Source: Bermanella sp034111105 (GTDB lineage: Bacteria > Pseudomonadota > Gammaproteobacteria > Pseudomonadales > Oceanobacteraceae). Taken from it: a DNA stretch of 11,981 nt. Shown here in pieces: positions 6,353 through 11,981 of the stretch. The stretch's first letter is position 1; each line of letters begins with the position of its first letter. The notes beneath the pieces are model-generated. The model was not told where the DNA came from and ran no database searches. It was given only the letters and a program-made list of their open reading frames with translations. The stretch spans positions 1-11,981 of the forward strand of contig JAWUXY010000079.1 of the NCBI GenBank assembly GCA_034111105.1. Direction: 5' to 3'. The translations under genes and the position numbers were made by a program.

Positions 6353-7378
6353 CTAAACAATACTTTCTCTATGGTTTCTTCTATACGCCCCTGGTGATTC
6401 CTCTGTCCAGCGTTTGAATGCACGCTGAAATGCAGTCGGTGAACTAAATCCCAGTAAATAGGCAATTTCACCAATGGCAAGGTCAGTGTCTTTCATATAG
6501 CTTTCCGCTAGGCTTTTACGTGTGTCATTGAGCAGATTTTGAAAAGATGTATTGTGGTCTTGCAGTTTGCGCCTAAGTGTCCACGGTGGCATACCAAGGC
6601 TGTCGGCCACTTGTTCAATACTTGGCGTTTGGCCTTCAAGCAAAGGGCTTATTTCATCCATGACCTTTTCGCTTAATGAGCGGTCTTTGGTGGCTTTAGC
6701 TAGGCGCTCTTCACATATCCCTTGTAGATTTAAAAACGCATTTTTATCGTGTTGCAGTAGCGGCCAACTTAGCGCATCACTTTTTATAATCAGCGCGTTG
6801 CGCTCTTGCCCAAATACAACCGGGCAGTTGAAGTACGCTTCATAGGCCTCGGCGTGTTCCGGGCGCTCAAATTCAACTTCAACTCGCTCAACCGCACCTT
6901 GTTGGCCACATAGCCACTCGATGACTTTGTGTTGAGATGATAAAACAGAGTCCACTACAAATAAGTTGTATTCGTTGTAGGGACTAATGGAATAAAAGCT
7001 GGCGACGCCTTTGCCGTTCTCTAAGTAAAAACTCGATTGGCCACGGCAGTTGGTGCTGGATAATCGCTCATAATGAGCCATGACTTTACACCCAGCTTCA
7101 ATGTCTTTGGCGGTCATGGCTAAAAAGCCAGTCAGGCCTAAAAAAGGAATTTTGACACGTCTGCCCATTTCAAGGCCAAGGTCGCCGCGACCGGTTTGTT
7201 GAATGGCGGTATAACCTAGGCGCATAAATCGAGGAATGCTAATGCGGCCCTCGGGTTGCGAAAGTTTTGCATCAGACAAGCTAAACTGGCTCGCAAGTAT
7301 TTTTGACTCACCACCAAGGGCGTCAACCGTGCTAAGCAGAGCTCGAACATAACTAACAGAGATGTCGCCTAATTTCAT
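6353..7378 (-). CDS. AraC-family transcriptional regulator divergent from fadH
   Basis: A 341-residue regulator starting at ATG 7378 (MKLGDISVSYVRALLSTVDA). The N-terminal 200 residues have the layout of the arabinose-binding-like domain found in OruR/ArgR-type AraC proteins: LGYTAIQQTGRGDLGLEMGR, then PFLGLTGFLAMTAKDIEAGC. The C-terminal HTH_18 domain has its first helix pair at about 253-272 (SIEQVADSLGMPPWTLRRKL) and its second at 301-324 (AIGEIAYLLGFSSPTAFQRA), followed by the usual F-K-R-W and SPGAYR. The frame could extend 31 codons upstream to 7471, but that adds an unlikely hydrophobic leader and consumes the shared promoter, so I reject it. It is divergent from fadH with 121 bases between starts, and probably controls fadH and itself. 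The ligand is unknown, perhaps a fatty-acid-derived molecule by context. Confidence 0.88.
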   Translation of the reverse strand: MKLGDISVSYVRALLSTVDALGGESKILASQFSLSDAKLSQPEGRISIPRFMRLGYTAIQQTGRGDLGLEMGRRVKIPFLGLTGFLAMTAKDIEAGCKVMAHYERLSSTNCRGQSSFYLENGKGVASFYSISPYNEYNLFVVDSVLSSQHKVIEWLCGQQGAVERVEVEFERPEHAEAYEAYFNCPVVFGQERNALIIKSDALSWPLLQHDKNAFLNLQGICEERLAKATKDRSLSEKVMDEISPLLEGQTPSIEQVADSLGMPPWTLRRKLQDHNTSFQNLLNDTRKSLAESYMKDTDLAIGEIAYLLGFSSPTAFQRAFKRWTEESPGAYRRNHRESIV

Positions 7379-7410
7379 TTGTTCTACTTGGTCAGAAAAT
7401 TGTTCATCTA

Positions 7411-7450
7411 GGATATTGGCGAATACTAGCAAGAAAACTAAGGTATTAGC
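7411..7450. promoter_or_regulatory. Candidate AraC-type operator: helically phased repeats
   Basis: Three similar 10-mers lie in the regulator/fadH gap: GGATATTGGC (7411), GAATACTAGC (7421) and AGGTATTAGC (7441). They share TA-x-T-x-GC and start 10 and 20 bases apart, so they face the same side of the helix, as AraC-family half-sites usually do. They sit 50-90 bases before the fadH start, suitable for activation of a promoter without a clear -35. This assignment is inference from spacing and similarity. Confidence 0.4.
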
Positions 7451-7499
7451 CACAAACCAAATAAAAAACATAAAAATAAAATTGATGTTGGAGAAAGAT

Positions 7500-9533
7500 A
7501 TGACGCAGTACGCTCATTTGTTAGAACCATTAGATTTAGGCTTCACCAAAGCGCGTAGTCGAGTATTGATGGGTTCAATGCACACAGGCCTTGAAGAACG
7601 TAAAGGGGGTTGGGAACGCCAAGCTGAGTATTTCCGTCAGCGTGCTGAGGGCGGCGTGGGCATTATTGTGACGGGTGGTATTGGGCCAAACACCCAAGGT
7701 GTTGGTGTGCAGGGTGGCGCTATCTTGTGTAAAGACAATGAAGATGACGTGATTAAGCACAAATTAGTGACCGATGCAGTACACACAGTGCCAGGCTCAT
7801 TAATATGCATGCAAATTTTGCATACTGGCCGCTATGCATACAATAACGAAGCGGTTGCCCCGTCTGCTGTTAAGTCACCTATTCATCCGTTTCCGCCTAA
7901 AGAGTTAGATATTGATGGTATCGAGCAACAAATCCAAGACTTTGTGACATGTGCTCTGCTTGCACAAAAAGCCGGTTACGATGGCGTTGAGATCATGGGT
8001 TCGGAAGGTTATTTTATAAACCAATTTATTGTGACGCGTACCAATAAGCGTACCGATGAGTGGGGTGGTAGCTATGAAAATCGCATTCGTTTGGCCAAAG
8101 AAGTGGTGCGCCGCACCCGTGAAGCGGTTGGCGAAAAATTCATTATTATCTTCCGCTTGTCGATGCTGGATTTAGTTGAAGATGGCAGTACATGGGATGA
8201 AATCGTTTACCTAGGTAAAGAAATCGAAAAATGCGGTGCCACATTAATCAATACCGGTATTGGTTGGCATGAGGCTCGTGTGCCGACGATTGCGACCAGT
8301 GTGCCCCGTGCGGCGTTTGTTGAAATTACGGCTCGTATGAAAAAAGAACTAAGCGTGCCGCTGATCACGACCAATCGAATCAACGATCCGGGTGTGGCCA
8401 ATGCCATAATTGCTGAAGGTCAGGCTGATATGGTCTCTATGGCGCGCCCTATGTTGGCAGACCCGTATTTTGTAACGAAGGCCGCTGCTGGTAAGGCCGA
8501 TGAAATTAACACCTGTATCGGCTGTAACCAAGCGTGCTTGGATCATGTGTTTAGTGGTGGCGAAGTGTCGTGTTTGGTGAACCCATATGCGTGTAATGAA
8601 ACCAAGCTGATTCAGCAGCCCGTTGATAAAGTGAAAAAGATTGCCGTAGTGGGTGCAGGCCCTGCCGGTTTGTCGGCCGCTACAACCGCTGCTGAACGTG
8701 GTCACGATGTGACGTTGTTTGATGGCGCGAGCGAAATTGGTGGGCAATTTAATATTGCTAAGCAAGTGCCAGGCAAAGAAGAGTTCGACGAAACCATTCG
8801 TTATTTCGGTAAAATGATCGAAAAAACAGGGGTCAAATTACAATTGAATACCCGTGTTGATGCACAGCAGTTAATTGATGCAGGCTTCGACGATGTCTTT
8901 TTAGCAACCGGTATTGTGCCACGTACGCCTGAGCTTGAAGGTGTCGATCACCCAATGGTGTTGAATTACCTAGATGTGCTGCGTGACAAGAAGACAGTCG
9001 GTAAGCGTGTTGCCGTAATGGGGGCAGGTGGTATTGGCTTTGATGTGTCTGAATATTTAACCCATGGCAAAACGAGCCCTAGCTTAAATAAGAATGAGTT
9101 TATGGCAGAGTGGGGCGTTGATTTAACCGTCACAAACGCAGGAGGCTTAGCGGCTGAGGCCCAAGTTGAGGCGTCTCCTCGCGAGGTATTCTTGTTACAG
9201 CGTAAAAAATCAAAAGTTGGGGCTGGCTTGGGTAAAACCACAGGTTGGATTCACCGCACAACGTTAAAACACAAAGGTGTGCAAATGATCAATAAGGTGG
9301 ATTACCTTAAAATTGATGATCAAGGGCTGCATATTGAGGTGGATGGCAAGCCAATGCTATTGGCGGTAGACAATGTCATTGTTTGTGCTGGGCAAGAGCC
9401 TTTGCGCGAATTGCAGGCACCGTTAGAGGCGGCTGGTATTGGGGTGCATTTAATTGGTGGTGCCGACAAGGCGACAGAGCTAGATGCTAAGCGAGCCATT
9501 AAGCAAGGAACAGAGTTAGCGGCTGCTATTTAA
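7500..9533 (+). CDS. fadH: NADPH-dependent 2,4-dienoyl-CoA reductase
   Basis: A 677-residue enzyme (E. coli FadH is about 672) that reduces 2,4-dienoyl-CoA with NADPH, letting unsaturated fatty acids with even-position double bonds enter beta-oxidation. It is cytoplasmic and carries FMN, FAD and a 4Fe-4S cluster. ATG 7500 has GGAGA at 7490-7494, and an upstream in-frame start at 7362 has no support. Residues 1-330 form the old-yellow-enzyme-like TIM barrel. Y171 in GYFINQF and H257 in GWHEARVPT correspond to the catalytic Tyr and His of the E. coli enzyme. C339, C342, C346 and C358 (CIGCNQACLDH, then SC) bind the iron-sulphur cluster. VVGAGPAGLS at 383-392 is the FAD Rossmann motif, and VAVMGAGGIGFD near 500 is the NADPH one. 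All key residues are present. It is transcribed divergently from the AraC-family gene and followed by a strong terminator. Confidence 0.96.
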   Translation: MTQYAHLLEPLDLGFTKARSRVLMGSMHTGLEERKGGWERQAEYFRQRAEGGVGIIVTGGIGPNTQGVGVQGGAILCKDNEDDVIKHKLVTDAVHTVPGSLICMQILHTGRYAYNNEAVAPSAVKSPIHPFPPKELDIDGIEQQIQDFVTCALLAQKAGYDGVEIMGSEGYFINQFIVTRTNKRTDEWGGSYENRIRLAKEVVRRTREAVGEKFIIIFRLSMLDLVEDGSTWDEIVYLGKEIEKCGATLINTGIGWHEARVPTIATSVPRAAFVEITARMKKELSVPLITTNRINDPGVANAIIAEGQADMVSMARPMLADPYFVTKAAAGKADEINTCIGCNQACLDHVFSGGEVSCLVNPYACNETKLIQQPVDKVKKIAVVGAGPAGLSAATTAAERGHDVTLFDGASEIGGQFNIAKQVPGKEEFDETIRYFGKMIEKTGVKLQLNTRVDAQQLIDAGFDDVFLATGIVPRTPELEGVDHPMVLNYLDVLRDKKTVGKRVAVMGAGGIGFDVSEYLTHGKTSPSLNKNEFMAEWGVDLTVTNAGGLAAEAQVEASPREVFLLQRKKSKVGAGLGKTTGWIHRTTLKHKGVQMINKVDYLKIDDQGLHIEVDGKPMLLAVDNVIVCAGQEPLRELQAPLEAAGIGVHLIGGADKATELDAKRAIKQGTELAAAI

Positions 9534-9553
9534 TTTACTAATTGATGTACTTT

Positions 9554-9588
9554 AAACACCTCTAGGCGAAAGCCTAGGGGTGTTTTTG
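9554..9588 (+). terminator. Intrinsic terminator of fadH
   Basis: AAACACCTCTAGGC (9554-9567) pairs with GCCTAGGGGTGTTT (9572-9585) around a GAAA tetraloop, with a single G-T position, and runs into a T-tract on the plus strand. It lies 21 bases after the fadH stop codon and makes fadH a single-gene transcript. Confidence 0.92.
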
Positions 9589-9608
9589 TTTGTGACGGGG
9601 TGCTTAAG

Positions 9609-9637
9609 TTGACGACTTATGGCTAGGTTGCTATGAG
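9609..9637 (+). promoter_or_regulatory. Candidate sigma70 promoter
   Basis: TTGACG (9609-9614) and TATGAG (9632-9637) are 17 bases apart, five and four matches to consensus. They are placed between the fadH terminator and the next gene, about 75 bases before its preferred ATG at 9712. Confidence 0.5.
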
Positions 9638-9711
9638 AAAGTGTAAGCTTTATCACATCTTGAATGCTTGAACTGACCTACACTGAAACGAAGCTAATGA
9701 AGGTACATACT

Positions 9712-10758
9712 ATGGCAAATACGGCCTTAGATTGGGTTCACCCCATTTCAAGTCATATTGAAACCCTGCTTGTGTTTGATGAAGGCAAGGTTGTTCATGT
9801 TTTAGGTAAGGACGAGATGGATGCCTTGCTGGATGGTGAGATGGGGCTGCCTAATATCAGCGGCAATCACAAAGCAGTTTACGTACAGGCAAATCATGAT
9901 TGGCTGATTCAGGCGTTGGTATGCTGCGTGATTGCATTTGATGACGAAGGGTATTGCGAACCAGACTTGCCATTACCTTTACAGCGGTTATGTGATTCAG
10001 CAGGGCCAGGCCCTGACTTTGGTGCAGGTCGTATTCGTTTAGCCTGTCGCAGCCAGTGCCCGATCTCTGGGTATAAAGAAAATTTGTGGGACCCATCTAC
10101 CGTTGTGTTTTCTGCTATTACCGAAGCGCTAGATGACGCACAGGGTGAATTACTGCATGGCGTAACGCAGGAAGACTCGGTTGATGATGTCGTTGATATT
10201 AAGCGAACATTGCGCAATGAAGAGGCGGCTTATCGCAACCAAATGCAGCAGGTGCAGCAAGAGCTTGAACAGCAAACGTTATTAACAGAGCGCGCCTCTA
10301 AACAGCTTTCTGAGCTTTCACAAAAGCGATCAACGCTTGATGAGCATGAACTGCGCCGTGAGAACGAGCGATTGAATATGAAGGTGCGTGAGCAACAAGT
10401 GCTGCTTGATCAATTGCGTCGCTCGCAGGCGAATGATCAGCCTAATGAGAGCACGGCGGAAATGAATGTTCAATTTATTCAAAAGATGCAAGAGCATGAG
10501 GTGATGAGTGTTGTGTTTCACCCAGGTGCTGGCCATATCAATTTGCACGCCCACCAGCTTGCTGATTATTTAGATGACCCTATTGCCTATGCGGCTCATC
10601 AAATATCGTTTGCAAAAGCTGAATACGCCATATGGCTGAAACATCATGATTCGCCGCAGTGTGTCGTGTGTGATGAAGATATTGCGTTAATTGGTAACCC
10701 TAAAATATTTGATGTAGCTAAAGACATCTACTGCGATCAGCATAAACCGCTTGAGTAA
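9712..10758 (+). CDS. Coiled-coil protein of unknown function with C-terminal Cys/His cluster
   Basis: A 348-residue protein I cannot assign to a family. ATG 9712 is preferred for its GAAGG (9699-9703). The frame is also open from ATG 9664 (16 residues longer) with no good ribosome site. Residues 1-150 are globular, with a cysteine-rich patch (LCDSAGPGPDFGAG, then ACRSQCPISG). Residues about 162-240 are a long Gln/Glu/Leu-rich coiled coil (EAAYRNQMQQVQQELEQQTL and onward). The last 80 residues form a second small domain (FHPGAGHINLHAHQLADYLD) ending in C317-x2-C320 and C341-x2-H344, spaced like a zinc-binding site. There is no signal peptide or membrane helix, so it is cytoplasmic. The next gene begins 46 bases later on the same strand and may be co-transcribed. 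An adaptor or scaffold role is only a guess. Confidence 0.8.
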   Translation: MANTALDWVHPISSHIETLLVFDEGKVVHVLGKDEMDALLDGEMGLPNISGNHKAVYVQANHDWLIQALVCCVIAFDDEGYCEPDLPLPLQRLCDSAGPGPDFGAGRIRLACRSQCPISGYKENLWDPSTVVFSAITEALDDAQGELLHGVTQEDSVDDVVDIKRTLRNEEAAYRNQMQQVQQELEQQTLLTERASKQLSELSQKRSTLDEHELRRENERLNMKVREQQVLLDQLRRSQANDQPNESTAEMNVQFIQKMQEHEVMSVVFHPGAGHINLHAHQLADYLDDPIAYAAHQISFAKAEYAIWLKHHDSPQCVVCDEDIALIGNPKIFDVAKDIYCDQHKPLE

Positions 10759-10804
10759 GCGTTGTAATTATGGAAACTGACACATTTATTATTGCAGTAT
10801 TTAA

Positions 10805-11701
10805 ATGAACTCCCTTTCTGTAAAACTTCAAAATCCTATCATTAACCCTCTTGCGCTGCTTTCGGACATTGATGCGTTTAATGTTTGCTTGCACATAAAG
10901 CGTGATGACTTAATTGATGATGTGGTCAGTGGTAATAAATTTTTTAAGCTTTATCACCACTTAAATGCCTTCCATAAAAACAATCATAAAACCTTACTGA
11001 CGTTTGGTGGGGCCTACAGTAATCATTTGCACGCTACGGCTTATGTTGGTCATAAATTAGGTATTAATACGGTTGGTTTTATTCGTGCTGAGGCACATGA
11101 GTTAAAGGTGTTAACGCCAACGTTGCAAGACTGTCAGCATTGGGGGATGCACTTGGAGCCGCTCTCAAGAAGTGAATATAAATTAAAACAAGATTCTACT
11201 TTAGTGAAACAACAGGCTGATCAATACCCAGCGCCATATTGGATCCCAGAAGGGGGGGCGGGTGAGTTAGGCGTTAAAGGTGCTGAATTAATTCTCAAGA
11301 ATGTCGACCAGTCTCAATACGACACTATTGTGCTGGCTTGCGGTACTGGCACTACGTTAGCGGGTGTTATACGTGCCAGTGAGCCTCATGTTCAGATAAT
11401 AGGCATACCCGTATTAAAAGGTGCTAAATGGATGGCGGAAGAGGTGCAGCCGTATTTAAAACCACATATGACCAACTGGCGCTTAGAATTGGATTATCAT
11501 TTTTCAGGTTATGCTAAACGTAATCAAGTATTAATGGATTTTATACAGAAGGTACAAGGCGAAACACAATTACCATTAGACCCTGTTTATACCGCAAAAG
11601 CGTTTTATGGATTGGTGGATTTAATCAAGCAAGAAAAGATACGCAGGGGCAGTCGTGTATTGTTCATACATACGGGGGGGCTTCAAGGCACGCGGTCTTA
11701 A
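10805..11701 (+). CDS. PLP-dependent ACC deaminase/D-cysteine desulfhydrase family enzyme
   Basis: A 298-residue member of the fold-type II PLP enzymes related to D-cysteine desulfhydrase and 1-aminocyclopropane-1-carboxylate deaminase. The PLP-binding lysine is K45 in IKRDDLIDDVVSGNKFFKL. GGAYSNHLHATA (68-79) gives the Ser-Asn-His substrate/PLP loop. CGTGTT (179-184) binds the cofactor phosphate. The active-site rim appears near DPVYTAKAFYG (259-269) and HTGGLQG (289-295). It is shorter than typical ACC deaminases (about 335), and the HTGG motif is nearer the desulfhydrase side, so D-cysteine or another D-amino acid is a likelier substrate than ACC. The start at 10805 lacks a clear ribosome site. 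It overlaps (ATGA) the stop of a 12-codon frame beginning at ATG 10770, which could couple translation. It ends convergently with a second AraC-family gene. Confidence 0.88.
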   Translation: MNSLSVKLQNPIINPLALLSDIDAFNVCLHIKRDDLIDDVVSGNKFFKLYHHLNAFHKNNHKTLLTFGGAYSNHLHATAYVGHKLGINTVGFIRAEAHELKVLTPTLQDCQHWGMHLEPLSRSEYKLKQDSTLVKQQADQYPAPYWIPEGGAGELGVKGAELILKNVDQSQYDTIVLACGTGTTLAGVIRASEPHVQIIGIPVLKGAKWMAEEVQPYLKPHMTNWRLELDYHFSGYAKRNQVLMDFIQKVQGETQLPLDPVYTAKAFYGLVDLIKQEKIRRGSRVLFIHTGGLQGTRS

Positions 11702-11713
11702 CGCGAGTGTTCT

Positions 11714-11742
11714 CTGTGTGGAATGCAATGCATTCCACACAG
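11714..11742. terminator. 13-bp perfect hairpin between convergent genes
   Basis: CTGTGTGGAATGC (11714-11726) and its exact complement (11730-11742) enclose a 3-base loop in the 54-base gap between convergent stop codons. Neither strand has a following T-tract, so it may act as a bidirectional pause or as mRNA 3'-end protection rather than as a classical terminator. Confidence 0.55.
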
Positions 11743-11755
11743 TATCTCCAGAAAA

Positions 11756-11981
11756 TTAAGCGACTTCGCTGCTGCTTTCGTGGGCTTCATGGGTGCGGTT
11801 GCTGCGGTACTGAGCGGGGCTCATACCCACGTATTTAATAAAAATACGATCTAGCGTGCGACGACCTGAAAAGCCAATCTTCATGGCGATTTGCTCGATG
11901 CTTTGTTTGTTGTCCATTAACAAACTTTTTGCTTCTTCGATGCGTGAGTGCGTCAAAATCGATTTGAGTGATGTCCCTTCT
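11756..11981 (-). CDS. AraC-family regulator, C-terminal end (cut by window edge)
   Basis: A minus-strand frame enters from the right edge and ends at TAA 11758-11756. It begins EGTSLKSILTHSRIEEAKSL and continues LMDNKQSIEQIAMKIGFSGR, RTLDRIFIKYVGMSPAQYR. This is most of an AraC-type HTH_18 domain: the long connecting helix, the second helix-turn-helix (SIEQIAMKIGFSGRRTLDRI) and the signature GMSPAQYR. A short polar tail of about 16 residues (SNRTHEAHESSSEVA) follows. The frame is open through to base 11981, so the TTG at 11956 is not the start and the sensor domain lies outside the window. It is convergent to the PLP enzyme gene, so regulation of that gene cannot be assumed. Confidence 0.9.
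   Translation of the reverse strand, partial: EGTSLKSILTHSRIEEAKSLLMDNKQSIEQIAMKIGFSGRRTLDRIFIKYVGMSPAQYRSNRTHEAHESSSEVA

Noticed and set aside
7379..7471. A 31-codon N-terminal extension of the AraC-family regulator beginning MFFIWFVANTLVFLL, looking like a membrane segment
   Set aside because: It would leave only 28 bases to fadH and overlay the phased repeats. The family starts near MKLGDISVSYVRALL, and the extension is probably AT-rich promoter DNA read as codons.
7362..7499. A 46-codon extension of FadH
   Set aside because: No family counterpart. ATG 7500 has a good ribosome site and gives catalytic residues at a constant offset of five from E. coli FadH.
8349..8765. A 138-codon antisense frame inside fadH
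   Set aside because: fadH is strongly supported by motifs throughout this region, so the antisense frame is a by-product.
1..11981. CRISPR array, tRNA or rRNA genes, integron integrase, or phage genes
   Set aside because: No regularly spaced repeats, no tRNA-like cloverleaf ending, no rRNA-like sequence, and no tyrosine recombinase frame were seen on either strand.

Overview
The window looks like chromosomal DNA of a moderately AT-rich marine-type gammaproteobacterium. The evidence is a FadH-type 2,4-dienoyl-CoA reductase with a divergent AraC-family regulator, a chromosomal-integron-style attC site, IS481/IS3/IS30 relics of the kind common in Shewanella/Vibrio/Oceanospirillales-like genomes, and a CesT-type secretion chaperone. 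The genus cannot be fixed from the sequence alone.

Layout. Bases 1-140 hold the 3' end of an unrecognised gene. Bases about 150-3100 are a graveyard of mobile DNA: a frame-broken IS481-family transposase (233-855) that runs directly into an IS3-family orfA/orfB relic (858-1280), a broken IS30-family transposase on the minus strand (about 1322-1857), an integron attC site (1952-2050), a secreted lipoprotein gene broken inside its lipobox (2181-2896), and the left end of a second IS3-family element (2924 to about 3100) beginning 27 bp after that gene. After an AT-rich, T-tract-bearing gap comes an intact two-gene unit: a CesT-family type III secretion chaperone (3558-4016) and a 471-residue cysteine-free protein (4047-5462) that is most simply its unrecognised effector. 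A 15-bp perfect hairpin closes the unit. Bases 5656-5928 are a decayed GNAT acetyltransferase, and 6140-6223 may encode a 27-residue, very acidic microprotein.

From about 6285 onward the window is ordinary core-like sequence: an AraC-family regulator (minus strand) divergent from fadH, with helically phased direct repeats between them; a strong terminator after fadH; a coiled-coil protein of unknown function with a Cys/His cluster at its C-terminus; a PLP-dependent ACC deaminase/D-cysteine desulfhydrase-family enzyme; and, convergent to it, the C-terminal HTH end of a second AraC-family regulator cut by the window edge.

How it fits together. The left half is an accessory region shaped by integron and IS activity, in which the chaperone/effector-like pair is the only clearly intact cargo. 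No secretion apparatus is present, so if the pair is real it is an orphan effector locus depending on machinery encoded elsewhere. The right half is metabolic: auxiliary beta-oxidation of unsaturated fatty acids under probable local AraC control, then amino-acid catabolism.
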